64,000 nt of DNA, taken from positions 124,001-188,000 of the forward strand of contig JAHYYJ010000002.1 in the NCBI GenBank assembly GCA_019425015.1. Direction: 5' to 3'. Source of the stretch: Collinsella sp. (lineage in GTDB: Bacteria; Actinomycetota; Coriobacteriia; Coriobacteriales; Coriobacteriaceae). The position numbers were made by a program, and so were the translations under genes. The notes beneath the pieces are model-generated. The model was given only the letters and a program-made list of their open reading frames with translations. It was not told the origin of the DNA and did no database searches. Of this stretch, positions 8,512 to 15,497 are shown piece by piece; position 1 is the first letter of the stretch; the number at the start of each line of letters is the position of its first letter.

Positions 8512-9218
8512 AAATCCTTGCCATAGCCGATACCGAAGAACGATGCCTATGGGAGTGCTTTCGCAAGGAGCGCTTTGAGGGTATCGACCTGATTCTGTCT
8601 GCTGGCGATCTGGACCCGGATTATCTTGAGTTTTTGGTCACGGTCATCAACAAACCGCTCATCTACGTACGCGGCAATCACGATGACCGCTATGCACGTC
8701 ATGCACCGGGCGGCTGCATTTGTGTCGAAGACACCGTGTACGTGTATCGCGGCGTCCGCATTGCGGGGCTTGGCGGCTCCATGCGCTACCGAGACGGTGC
8801 CAACATGTATTCCGAGCGCGAGATGACCAAGCGTGTGCGCAAGCTGTCCCGCAAAGTGAGGATGGTCGGCGGCTGCGACATTCTGCTGAGCCATGCACCC
8901 GCCGCCGGCGTGGGCGATCTGGATGATCTGCCGCATCGAGGATTCGAATGCTTTAACACAGCACTCGAATCCTGGAATCCCGACTACATGGTGCACGGGC
9001 ATGTGCACCAATGCTATGGTCGCGACTTTCAACGCGAACATCAGCACGCATGCGGGGCAACGATCATCAACGCCTGCGGCTATACGCAGTTTGAGCTGGA
9101 CGAAGCGCGCTACCCCATCCGTGGCTGGCAGGCAGCCTGGCTCAATTCGCAAACCATGCGCCGCGAGCTCAAGCGCCACGAGGCAATCGAGTCCTCTACC
9201 GCCAGAACACCCTGGTAA
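8508..9218 (+). CDS. Calcineurin-like metallophosphoesterase with altered first motif
   Basis: A 236-aa cytosolic phosphoesterase. The motif order is IADTEE (normally D-x-H), SAGDLD, RGNHDD, LSHAP and HGHVH. All are present except the His of the first motif, which reads Glu. Loss of this ligand could change metal preference or activity. It overlaps the Bmp fusion gene by 4 nt and ends in a GGGACAG-core hairpin. The family includes phosphodiesterases and nucleotide phosphatases; the substrate is unknown, and a link to the ligand of its partner is only an inference. Confidence 0.8.
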   Translation: MKILAIADTEERCLWECFRKERFEGIDLILSAGDLDPDYLEFLVTVINKPLIYVRGNHDDRYARHAPGGCICVEDTVYVYRGVRIAGLGGSMRYRDGANMYSEREMTKRVRKLSRKVRMVGGCDILLSHAPAAGVGDLDDLPHRGFECFNTALESWNPDYMVHGHVHQCYGRDFQREHQHACGATIINACGYTQFELDEARYPIRGWQAAWLNSQTMRRELKRHEAIESSTARTPW

Positions 9219-9256
9219 CCGCCACAAAGGGGACAGGCACCTTTGTGGCGGTTTTG
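9217..9256 (+). terminator. GGGACAG-core terminator hairpin, copy 4
   Basis: Arms AACCGCCACAAAG (9217-9229) and CTTTGTGGCGGTT (9241-9253) pair perfectly over 13 bp around GGGACAGGCAC, with TTTT following. It overlaps the phosphoesterase stop codon. Confidence 0.82.
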
Positions 9257-9270
9257 GCCCGAGATAGCAA

Positions 9271-9308
9271 GAAACCCGGTCCTGCACGAGGCAGAACCGG
9301 GTTTCTTT
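9271..9308 (-). terminator. Terminator of the secE-nusG-rplK-rplA operon
   Basis: Near-perfect 15-bp arms around AAGAAACCCGGT and ACCGGGTTTCTT. The hairpin sits between convergent units and could serve both strands. Confidence 0.85.
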
Positions 9309-9343
9309 AGCAATGCTTGCTTTGCTCAGGCAGTAACTAAAAG

Positions 9344-10057
9344 TTACTCAGCCAGGAAGTCGCGCTGGACAGCGGGATCGACCTTGACGCCAGGGCCCAT
9401 GGTGGAAGACACGGAGATGGACTTGACGTACTTGCCCTTAGCAGAAGAGGGCTTGACGCGCAGGATCTCGGTGTACAGGGCGGCGTAGTTCTCAACAAGC
9501 TGCTGCTCAGAGAAGGACTTCTTGCCCAGGGGCACGTGGCAGATGCCGTAACGGTCGGCGCGGTACTCAACGCGGCCAGCCTTGAGCTCGGAGACCATCT
9601 TGGCGACGTCCATGGTCACGGTGCCGAGCTTGGGGTTCGGCATGAGGCCACGGGGACCGAGGATCTTACCAATGCGGCCAACCTTGGCCATCATGTTCGG
9701 CGTAGCGATAGCAGCGTCGAAGTTGATCTCGCCCTTCTGGATCTGGGCGACGAGCTCGTCGGAACCGATGATGTCGGCGCCGGCAGCCTCAGCCTCGCGG
9801 GCCTTCTCGCCCTCGGCGAAGACGGCAACACGAACGGTCTTGCCGGTGCCGTGGGGCAGGGAGATGGAACCACGGATGTTCTGGTCAGCCTTACGAGTAT
9901 CGATGCCCAGACGGAAGTGGGCCTCGACGGTCTCGTCGAACTTGGCGGTGTCGAGCTCCTTAATGAGCTTGGCAGCCTGAAGGGGGGTGTAGAGCGTGGC
10001 GCGATCGATCTTCTCGGCAGCGGCGTTATAGCTCTTACCATGCTTAGCCATGTGCAT
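9344..10057 (-). CDS. rplA: 50S ribosomal protein L1
   Basis: A 237-aa 23S rRNA-binding protein that forms the L1 stalk and, in many bacteria, represses its own operon. It is collinear with the family, for example MAKHGKSYNAAAEKIDR at the N-terminus, GRIGKILGPRGLMPNPKLGT in the centre and SVSSTMGPGVKVD at the end. MHMAKHG offers two Met; the second (10051) is the usual family start, and the AGGAGGTAATGCAC stretch just upstream gives it the better spacing. It is last in the operon; rplJ and rplL do not follow it here. Confidence 0.97.
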   Translation of the reverse strand: MHMAKHGKSYNAAAEKIDRATLYTPLQAAKLIKELDTAKFDETVEAHFRLGIDTRKADQNIRGSISLPHGTGKTVRVAVFAEGEKAREAEAAGADIIGSDELVAQIQKGEINFDAAIATPNMMAKVGRIGKILGPRGLMPNPKLGTVTMDVAKMVSELKAGRVEYRADRYGICHVPLGKKSFSEQQLVENYAALYTEILRVKPSSAKGKYVKSISVSSTMGPGVKVDPAVQRDFLAE

Positions 10058-10168
10058 TACCTCCTGTGGTTAAACGGGCGTGAGCCCTCCCACATCGTAT
10101 CGTGTGCCCTATTGCACACATTTAACGGGCGCCCAGGTCGGAGCACCCGTCGTTACCATAAGAAATCG

Positions 10169-10597
10169 CTACTCAGCGATGGTGACGCCCATGGAACGGG
10201 CGGTACCGGCGATGATCTTCTTGGCGGCGTCAATGTCGTTGGCATTGAGGTCCGGCATCTTGATCTCGGCGATCTTGGTGAGCTGCTCCTGGGAGAGCTG
10301 ACCAACCTTGTCGGCCTGGGGCTTAGCGGAACCAGACTTGAGGTTCAGCTCCTTCTTGATGAGGTGAGCCGCCGGCGGGGTCTTGGTGATGAAGGAGAAG
10401 GACTTATCCTCGTAGACAGAGATCTCAACGGGGATGATGTCGCCCTTCTTGTCCTGCGTCTCGGCGTTAAAGGCCTGGCAGAACTGCATGATGTTCACGC
10501 CAGCAGCGCCCAGAGCGGGGCCGACGGGAGGAGCGGGGTTAGCTGCACCAGCAGGAATCTGGAGCTTAATGACGTTGGCAACCTTCTTCTCAGCCAT
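10169..10597 (-). CDS. rplK: 50S ribosomal protein L11
   Basis: A 142-aa protein that binds the GTPase-associated centre of 23S rRNA. It has the N-domain Pro-rich segment PAGAANPAPPVGPALGAAGV and the C-terminal RNA-binding domain ending GTARSMGVTIAE. An ATG two codons upstream (10603) touches the AAAGGA, so ATG 10597 with 6-nt spacing is preferred and gives the family's usual length. It lies between nusG and rplA in the classical order. Confidence 0.97.
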   Translation of the reverse strand: MAEKKVANVIKLQIPAGAANPAPPVGPALGAAGVNIMQFCQAFNAETQDKKGDIIPVEISVYEDKSFSFITKTPPAAHLIKKELNLKSGSAKPQADKVGQLSQEQLTKIAEIKMPDLNANDIDAAKKIIAGTARSMGVTIAE

Positions 10598-10717
10598 GGT
10601 CATTCCTTTCGAATCACGAGTGTGAAGTACTTGCTATATCGTAAGCACGCACGTGTTAGAAGCACTCCTGAGATGAGCAGTCACAGAAGAAGCACGCTCG
10701 CGCGAACGGACGAAAAC

Positions 10718-11254
10718 TTAAGCGATGACAGCGACCTGGTTAAAGTCGAGCTCGACCGGCGTCTCGCGGCCAAAGATCATCAGCGTGACCTTGAGCTTGC
10801 CAGCCTCGGTGTTAACCTCGGAGACCTTGCCATCAAAGTCGGTAAGCGGGCCATCGGTGACGCGGACGGACGTGCCGACCTGAATATCAACCGAGGTGCG
10901 CTTGGGCGAATCGCCCTTACCGGGACGACGAGTCATCTTGTTGTACTCGTCGCGGGAAAGCGGAGCGGGCTTGCCGTTGCCGCCCAGGAAACCGGTGACG
11001 CCAGGCGTGTTACGAACGCACGTCCAAGCATCGTCATCCATCTCCATGCGGACCAGGACATAACCCGGGAAGATCTTGGAATCCTTGGTCTCACGCTTGC
11101 CACCCTCTTTAATCTCGGTGACGCGCTCCATAGGAATCTCGATATCAAAGATACGGTCCTGCATGCCCATAGTCTCGATGCGATGCTCGAGATCGGACTT
11201 AACGCGGTTCTCGTATCCAGAGTAAGTGTGAACGACGTACCAACGCTTAGACAT
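10718..11254 (-). CDS. nusG: Transcription termination/antitermination factor NusG
   Basis: A 178-aa factor that binds RNA polymerase through its NGN domain (KRWYVVHTYSGYENRVKSDL at the N-terminus). The C-terminal KOW domain (GTSVRVTDGPLTDFDGKVSE) is where it can couple to Rho or ribosomal S10. Length is standard with no inserted domain. It starts 3 nt after the secE stop. Confidence 0.97.
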   Translation of the reverse strand: MSKRWYVVHTYSGYENRVKSDLEHRIETMGMQDRIFDIEIPMERVTEIKEGGKRETKDSKIFPGYVLVRMEMDDDAWTCVRNTPGVTGFLGGNGKPAPLSRDEYNKMTRRPGKGDSPKRTSVDIQVGTSVRVTDGPLTDFDGKVSEVNTEAGKLKVTLMIFGRETPVELDFNQVAVIA

Positions 11255-11257
11255 GGT

Positions 11258-11596
11258 TTAGCCCCTCAATCCAGAGAACAGAGCAAGAGCCTCGCCAAAG
11301 CCAGCATCGAGCAGAGCGATGACGACGCCGACGACGATCAGAGAAGCGCAAACGACGACCGAGTAGTTCACGAGCTCCTTCTTATCGGGCCACGTGACAC
11401 GCTTCATCTCGGACTTCACCGAAGCGAAATACTTCTTGGTGCGGGCGAAGAAACCAGGCTTCTCGTTCTTCTTAGACTTCGCAGCCTTCTCGCTCTTCTT
11501 GGCAACGGCCTTCTTGGCCTCAACCTTGGAGTTGGCGGCAGCGTTGTTGGCAGGCGCCTGCTGCTGTGCCTTCTTCTTGTTCTTCTTGTTGGCCAT
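11258..11596 (-). CDS. secE: Preprotein translocase subunit SecE
   Basis: A 112-aa subunit of the SecYEG channel. The N-terminal 55 residues are an Ala/Lys-rich extension of low complexity. They are followed by the conserved amphipathic segment SVKSEMKRVTWPDKKELVNY and a single membrane helix (VVVCASLIVVGVVIALLDAG). This single-helix form is usual for Gram-positives. It opens the secE-nusG-rplK-rplA run downstream of tRNA-Trp. Confidence 0.95.
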   Translation of the reverse strand: MANKKNKKKAQQQAPANNAAANSKVEAKKAVAKKSEKAAKSKKNEKPGFFARTKKYFASVKSEMKRVTWPDKKELVNYSVVVCASLIVVGVVIALLDAGFGEALALFSGLRG

Positions 11597-11633
11597 TTGG
11601 GTTACCTCCGCGCAATGCGCTTATACATGAGTA

Positions 11634-11664
11634 AACCGTAAGCCCCCAAGTGGGAGCTTACGGA
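11634..11664 (-). terminator. Hairpin between tRNA-Trp and secE
   Basis: CCGTAAGCTCCCA pairs with the following GGGGGCTTACGG on the minus strand, then GTTTAC. The short T-run suggests partial termination that would let some transcripts reach secE. Confidence 0.55.
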
Positions 11665-11672
11665 ATAATGAC

Positions 11673-11748
11673 TGGCACGCCAGGAAGGACTCGAACCCTC
11701 AACACTCGGTTTTGGAGACCGATGCTCTACCAATTGAACTACTGGCGT
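11673..11748 (-). tRNA. tRNA-Trp (anticodon CCA)
   Basis: A 76-nt cloverleaf with a 7-bp acceptor stem, anticodon loop CTCCAAA between TCGGT and ACCGA, T-loop TTCGAGT and an encoded CCA end. It lies between rpmG and secE, a common arrangement. Confidence 0.97.
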
Positions 11749-11761
11749 ATATGACTAGAGA

Positions 11762-11911
11762 CTAGCGAGTCTCTTTGTGCAGCGTGTGGTGACGGCACCA
11801 GGGGCAATACTTCTTGATCTCCATACGATCAGGCATGGTCGACTTGTTCTTGGTGGTCGTATAGTTGCGGCGCTTGCACTCAGTGCACGCAAGAGTAACT
11901 AGAGTACGCAT
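11762..11911 (-). CDS. rpmG: 50S ribosomal protein L33
   Basis: A 49-aa protein beginning MRTLVTLACTECKRRNYTTT and ending KKYCPWCRHHTLHKETR. The four Cys in CxxC pairs mark the zinc-binding (C+) form, which is normally expressed when zinc is sufficient. It has its own consensus promoter upstream (11957-11986) and is followed at once by tRNA-Trp, so the two are probably co-transcribed with secE. Confidence 0.95.
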   Translation of the reverse strand: MRTLVTLACTECKRRNYTTTKNKSTMPDRMEIKKYCPWCRHHTLHKETR

Positions 11912-11956
11912 GTATCCTGAACCTTTCATTTCCGCCCCGTACGGGCACGAGTTGTT

Positions 11957-11986
11957 ACTTTATCAGCTCCACGTAAGTGCTGTCAA
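11957..11986 (-). promoter_or_regulatory. Promoter of rpmG-tRNA-Trp-secE
   Basis: A perfect TTGACA -35 (11981-11986) is 18 nt from TAAAGT (11957-11962). The sequence just upstream, GAGGTTTTC, is shared with the tRNA-tuf promoter at 13788-13817. The rest of 11987-12127 shows nothing else. Confidence 0.75.
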
Positions 11987-12127
11987 TGAAAACCTCGAGT
12001 CAATTGGTTCTCGGTGGATCCATTCATATTTGGAACACATCAATGAAGCCATCGAGATCTAATCGACGGTGCATCCAGGACCATTATCGATCCTCTCGAC
12101 ACCAGCAACGGCTCAATATCCATTGCA

Positions 12128-12165
12128 GAAAAGAACCCGGCACCCAAATAAGTGCCGGGTTCTCT
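12128..12165 (-). terminator. Terminator of tuf
   Basis: Perfect 12-bp arms at 12132-12143 and 12152-12163, followed on the minus strand by TTCTTTTC. Confidence 0.88.
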
Positions 12166-12190
12166 AAGTCAGCTATATCAAAGAGCTTAT

Positions 12191-13381
12191 TTACTCAATG
12201 ATCGTGGAGACGATGCCCGAACCGACGGTGTGGCCACCCTCGCGGATAGCGAAGCGCAGGCCCTCCTCCATGGCGATCGGGTGAATGAGGTCGCCCTCGA
12301 TGGTGATGTGGTCACCAGGCATAGCCATCTCGGTGCCCTCGGGGAGCTTGACCGTACCGGTAACGTCGGTGGTACGGAAGTAGAACTGAGGACGATAACC
12401 ATCGAAGAACGGGGTGTGACGGCCGCCCTCCTCCTTGGTCAGAACGTAAATCTCACCGGTGAACTTGGTGTGCGGGGTAACCGAACCGGGCTTGCAGAGA
12501 ACCTGGCCGCGCTCGATGTCCTCGCGCTTGATGCCGCGGAGCAGCAGACCGACGTTGTCGCCAGCCTCGCAGAAGTCCATGGACTTACGGAACATCTCGA
12601 TACCGGTAACGACGGTGTTCTGGGTATCCTTGATGCCGACGATCTCGACGGGCTCGTTGAGCTTGAGCTCACCGCGCTCGACACGGCCGGTAGCAACGGT
12701 ACCACGGCCGGAGATGGTCATAACGTCCTCAACGGCCATCAGGAACGGGAGGTCGTTGTTACGAGCAGGCGTCGGGATGTACTCGTCGACGGCGTTCATG
12801 AGCTCGCGGATAGCGTCCATCCACTTAGCGTCGCCCTCGAGAGCGCCCAGAGCGGAACCACGGATGACGGGGATGTCGTCGCCGGGGAAATCGTACTCGG
12901 AGAGGAGCTCACGGGTCTCCATCTCGACGAGGTCGATAAGCTCGTCATCGTCGACCATGTCGCACTTGTTCAGGAAGACGACGATGTAGGGAACGCCGAC
13001 CTGACGGGCGAGCAGGATGTGCTCGCGAGTCTGAGCCATGGGGCCGTCGGTAGCAGCGATGACCAGGATAGCGCCGTCCATCTGAGCAGCGCCGGAGATC
13101 ATGTTCTTGACGTAGTCAGCGTGGCCCGGGCAGTCAACGTGAGCGTAGTGACGGGAAGCGGTCTCGTACTCAACGTGGGAGACGGAGATCGTAATGCCGC
13201 GCTCGCGCTCCTCGGGAGCCTTGTCGATGTTCTCGAACGCAGTGAAGTCAGCCTTGCAGCCCTCGGTCTCGGAGAGAACCTTGGTGATGGCAGCGGTCAG
13301 CGTGGTCTTGCCGTGGTCGACGTGACCAATGGTGCCGATGTTAACATGCGGCTTAGTGCGCTCAAACTTCTCTTTGGCCAT
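12191..13381 (-). CDS. tuf: Elongation factor Tu
   Basis: A 396-aa GTPase that brings aminoacyl-tRNA to the ribosome. G motifs are GHVDHGKTT, DCPGHADY, NKCDMVDD and SAL; the Thr of the switch I segment RGITIS is present. Domains II and III follow through the end GHTVGSGIVSTIIE. ATG 13381 is preceded by AGAGGAGGGC and matches the family start; farther upstream codons lie in the leader. It is the last gene of a tRNA-Tyr-Thr-Met-tuf transcript. fusA and rpsG are not adjacent. Confidence 0.98.
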   Translation of the reverse strand: MAKEKFERTKPHVNIGTIGHVDHGKTTLTAAITKVLSETEGCKADFTAFENIDKAPEERERGITISVSHVEYETASRHYAHVDCPGHADYVKNMISGAAQMDGAILVIAATDGPMAQTREHILLARQVGVPYIVVFLNKCDMVDDDELIDLVEMETRELLSEYDFPGDDIPVIRGSALGALEGDAKWMDAIRELMNAVDEYIPTPARNNDLPFLMAVEDVMTISGRGTVATGRVERGELKLNEPVEIVGIKDTQNTVVTGIEMFRKSMDFCEAGDNVGLLLRGIKREDIERGQVLCKPGSVTPHTKFTGEIYVLTKEEGGRHTPFFDGYRPQFYFRTTDVTGTVKLPEGTEMAMPGDHITIEGDLIHPIAMEEGLRFAIREGGHTVGSGIVSTIIE

Positions 13382-13429
13382 AAAGCCCTCCTCTAAACAG
13401 GTCGTCCCCGGACGGGACTTTGCCTTTAT

Positions 13430-13466
13430 ACCATAGTGGCCTCTCAACATACTATTGAGAAGCCAC
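13430..13466 (-). other. Hairpin between tRNA-Met and tuf
   Basis: GTGGCTTCTCAA and TTGAGAGGCCAC form a 12-bp stem with one G-U pair around TAGTATG. There is no T-run, so it is more likely an RNA processing site that separates tRNAs from tuf mRNA than a terminator. Confidence 0.5.
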
Positions 13467-13477
13467 CGTGTTACCTA

Positions 13478-13554
13478 TGGTAGCGGTGACTGGATTCGAA
13501 CCAGTGACGCCACGGGTATGAACCGTGTGCTCTAACCAACTGAGCTACACCGCC
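13478..13554 (-). tRNA. tRNA-Met, elongator type (anticodon CAT)
   Basis: A 77-nt cloverleaf with acceptor GGCGGTG/CACCGCT, anticodon stem CACGG/CCGTG around TTCATAC, and encoded CCA. It lacks the three G-C pairs at the base of the anticodon stem that define initiators. A lysidine-modified tRNA-Ile cannot be fully excluded. Confidence 0.9.
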
Positions 13555-13557
13555 GGA

Positions 13558-13633
13558 TGGAGCCTGCAACCAGACTTGAACTGGTGACCTCTTCGTTACC
13601 AACGAAGTGCTCTACCGACTGAGCTATACAGGC
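13558..13633 (-). tRNA. tRNA-Thr (anticodon GGT)
   Basis: A 76-nt cloverleaf with acceptor GCCTGTA/TGCAGGC, anticodon loop TTGGTAA and an encoded CCA. It is the middle tRNA of the Tyr-Thr-Met-tuf transcript. Confidence 0.96.
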
Positions 13634-13640
13634 ACTTGAC

Positions 13641-13725
13641 GGGTGGGAGCTATAGGATTCGAACCTATGTAGGCAGAGCCAACGGGTTTACAGCCCGTCC
13701 CCATTAACCACTCGGGCAAACTCCC
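13641..13725 (-). tRNA. tRNA-Tyr (anticodon GTA)
   Basis: A class II tRNA with acceptor GGGAGTT/AGCTCCC, anticodon loop CTGTAAA and a long variable arm. Discriminator A (13644) is followed by CCC, not CCA, so the mature CCA would have to be added by nucleotidyltransferase. It is first in the tRNA-tuf transcript. Confidence 0.95.
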
Positions 13726-13787
13726 AATCGTTCAAGTATCCGCAGGTTCTTTGGTCTTTTGGACCGCCGCCCCCGCGAACGAAAAAG

Positions 13788-13817
13788 ATAATACGATGCA
13801 ACCTTGGGGGCTGTCAA
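13788..13817 (-). promoter_or_regulatory. Strong promoter of the tRNA-Tyr-Thr-Met-tuf unit
   Basis: TTGACA (13812-13817) and TATTAT (13788-13793) are 18 nt apart. GAGGTTTTC lies just upstream of the -35, as in the rpmG promoter. The first tRNA base is about 55-60 nt downstream of the expected start. Confidence 0.85.
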
Positions 13818-14030
13818 CGAAAACCTCTAGATACACGGTTCCGGGCGTATCTATATGCTTTCGACCTGCGGTTTTGTTGAGTTTGGATATGAAGGACGGT
13901 GGATTTGGCTGCGCTGGTGACATTTCCCGAGCGAATACTTTGGTGTAGTGGAGTACACCTTCAGGATCGAACTTCGATAACGGCTTATTTACACCTATAT
14001 ATAGGTCGAGATCGGGCTTCCGCGGCAAAT
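13818..14030. other. Intergenic stretch without a gene
   Basis: No supported gene, and the codon pattern is not protein-like in any frame. It separates the tRNA-tuf promoter from the repeat block at 14031-14427. Confidence 0.5.
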
Positions 14031-14178
14031 TCGAGCGTGGATTATCTCCCGTTTGAAATCGAGCGTGGATAATCTCCCACTTTTGACGTGCCACTGGGCC
14101 CAAAGTGGGAGATTATCCACGTTCATTCTCTAGGCGGAAGATTTTCCACTCTCGTGTGTCCGAAAATCCTCGCTCGAT
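14031..14178. repeat. Composite GCGTGGATAATCTCCC palindrome, copy A
   Basis: A partial unit at 14031-14050 is followed by a unit at 14064-14083 that forms near-perfect 19-20-bp arms with its inverted copy at 14102-14120. At 14155-14176 a GTCCGAAAATCC module follows. Both modules recur in inverted order at 28660-28754, so this is a dispersed element. Confidence 0.75.
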
Positions 14179-14205
14179 GCCGATGACTAACCTCGCCCCA
14201 GTTTC

Positions 14206-14427
14206 AGTCTCGATCTGTAACAGTAAGAGGGTTATTCCTCCCCTATCTGTTACAGATCAAGATGTTTCCCTGGCGGCCTGTCTGTTTATCTAAATCTATA
14301 ACAGCAAGAACGGCTTTCAGCCTCTTCGTGTTACAGATCGAGATGTTATCGACCATCCCTTGGCATTGTCTCGATCTGTAACTATAAGGAGGGTTTTCAG
14401 CCTCTTCGTATTACAGATCGAGACAAA
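14206..14427. repeat. Three tandem GATCTGTAAC palindromes
   Basis: Three hairpin units of about 55-60 nt lie at 14206-14262, 14291-14345 and 14366-14426, spaced roughly 80 nt apart. Unit 3 has perfect 16-bp arms (14366-14381, 14411-14426); unit 1 has 12-bp arms. Units 2 and 3 share the inner stretch TTTCAGCCTCTTCGT. They look like a REP-type element cluster. Confidence 0.8.
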
Positions 14428-14471
14428 CCTGAAGCTTGGTTGGCGCCAAACACGCCGACTTATCGACATAA

Positions 14472-14512
14472 ATAGAAACGGGCCCTGTCCCTCAGGGGGA
14501 CAGAGCCCGAAA
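14472..14512 (-). terminator. Terminator of tRNA-Thr(TGT)
   Basis: A 13-bp stem, CGGGCTCTGTCCC with GGGACAGGGCCCG on the minus strand, is followed by TTTCTATTT. Confidence 0.88.
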
Positions 14513-14518
14513 CTTTCA

Positions 14519-14593
14519 TGGAGCCAGTGACAGGAATCGAACCTGCAACCCACTGATTACAAATCAGTTGCGCTACCGTTGCGCCACACTGGC
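14519..14593 (-). tRNA. tRNA-Thr (anticodon TGT)
   Basis: A 75-nt cloverleaf with acceptor GCCAGTG/CACTGGC, anticodon loop TTTGTAA and encoded CCA. It is a single-gene unit with its own promoter and terminator. Confidence 0.96.
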
Positions 14594-14623
14594 ACACTTG
14601 GCGCTTTCGCGCGAAGCCAATTA

Positions 14624-14652
14624 AGAATAAAGGAATTGCTGACAAGGCGCAA
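14624..14652 (-). promoter_or_regulatory. Probable promoter of tRNA-Thr(TGT)
   Basis: TTGCGC (14647-14652) and TATTCT (14624-14629) are separated by 17 nt and lie about 30 nt before the tRNA. Confidence 0.5.
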
Positions 14653-14677
14653 CAGACCCTTTGACCGACCACATCTC

Positions 14678-14776
14678 AAAACTATTCGTCAGAACGAATA
14701 GTTTTATCCGTTCGCCAAAACAAAAAACTATTCGTTTTGGCGACGGCAACCCACAGTCCATTGATTACAAATCAAC
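14678..14776. repeat. ACTATTCG hairpins and tRNA-Thr-like remnant
   Basis: A perfect 12-bp hairpin (14678-14689 with 14694-14705) is followed by a second (CGCCAAAAC 14713-14721 with GTTTTGGCG 14733-14741) whose loop again holds ACTATTC. At 14749-14771 GCAACCCAC and TGATTACAAATCA repeat the anticodon arm of the nearby tRNA-Thr with a 7-nt insert. The first hairpin could also terminate the disA-rae1 operon. Confidence 0.5.
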
Positions 14777-14816
14777 GGGCCGGCCAATTGGAAAACGGGT
14801 CTCTATGGATAATCCC

Positions 14817-15494
14817 CTACCGTCCGCGCAGGGCCTTGAGCTTGGCCAGGGCATCGGGACTCAGGCGGCTGCCCAGAGTCATCTTGATCTGCGGAGCTTC
14901 CTCTGCCTCGTGAACGTCGTTGTCGATCTGTTTGATCTCGTCCACCAGCATACGGCTCGAGATGCGCGTGACGCCCTTGCCCATGACGACGGCCTGTATT
15001 GTGCCGTCACTCGATACCACGGAGCACGCGCGGCCTTCCTCGCGTGCCTCGATGCAGAGCTTCTGCACCACGGTATCGGCAGAGACGCCCGTCGGCGAGA
15101 ACTCGATGCGCACGCCGCGGGCCGGTAGGTTGGGGCGCTCGTTGGAGATGTTGCCCGCGCCGTCGAACACGATCACGGCCTCGTAGCGGCCCTGGGCAAA
15201 CGCGGCAACATCGTTGATGAGTGCCGTGCGCGCCATATCGTGAACGTCGCTGGAATACGGATCATCGGAATGGTCGTAGACGAGCTTTTCGTAGCGCGGC
15301 GTGCAGTGGATCACGTTGTAGCCGTCGACCACCAGCAGCTCGGGCTTATTGGAGTGCACCGTCGAGACCGGGTCGGCGATGGCCTGCGCAAACGCATTGC
15401 CGCCCACGCCATAGGTCGCGGCCGAAACAATCGGCTTGGCCGAGCCTTCGCCAAAGCGCTTGGCCTTGGACTTGGCGCGGTTCTTCTTGGACAT
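14817..15494 (-). CDS. rae1: NYN-domain endoribonuclease, Rae1/YacP family
   Basis: A 225-aa protein with a basic 45-residue N-terminal stretch and then a NYN (PIN-like) nuclease domain starting at PELLVVDGYNVIH. Conserved acidic residues appear in VIVFDGAG and VVSSDGTIQ. In Bacillus subtilis Rae1 cleaves mRNA in the ribosomal A site; that role here rests on family and gene order, since cysS-rlmB-rae1 is the Bacillus order. It starts 3 nt after the rlmB stop. The N-terminal extension makes it longer than the roughly 170-aa Bacillus protein. Confidence 0.82.
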   Translation of the reverse strand: MSKKNRAKSKAKRFGEGSAKPIVSAATYGVGGNAFAQAIADPVSTVHSNKPELLVVDGYNVIHCTPRYEKLVYDHSDDPYSSDVHDMARTALINDVAAFAQGRYEAVIVFDGAGNISNERPNLPARGVRIEFSPTGVSADTVVQKLCIEAREEGRACSVVSSDGTIQAVVMGKGVTRISSRMLVDEIKQIDNDVHEAEEAPQIKMTLGSRLSPDALAKLKALRGR

Positions 15495-15497
15495 GCG

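Noticed and set aside
14206..14427. Three regularly spaced repeats considered as a CRISPR array.
   Set aside because: Each unit is an internal palindrome of varying sequence, spacers are short and uneven, and no cas gene is nearby.
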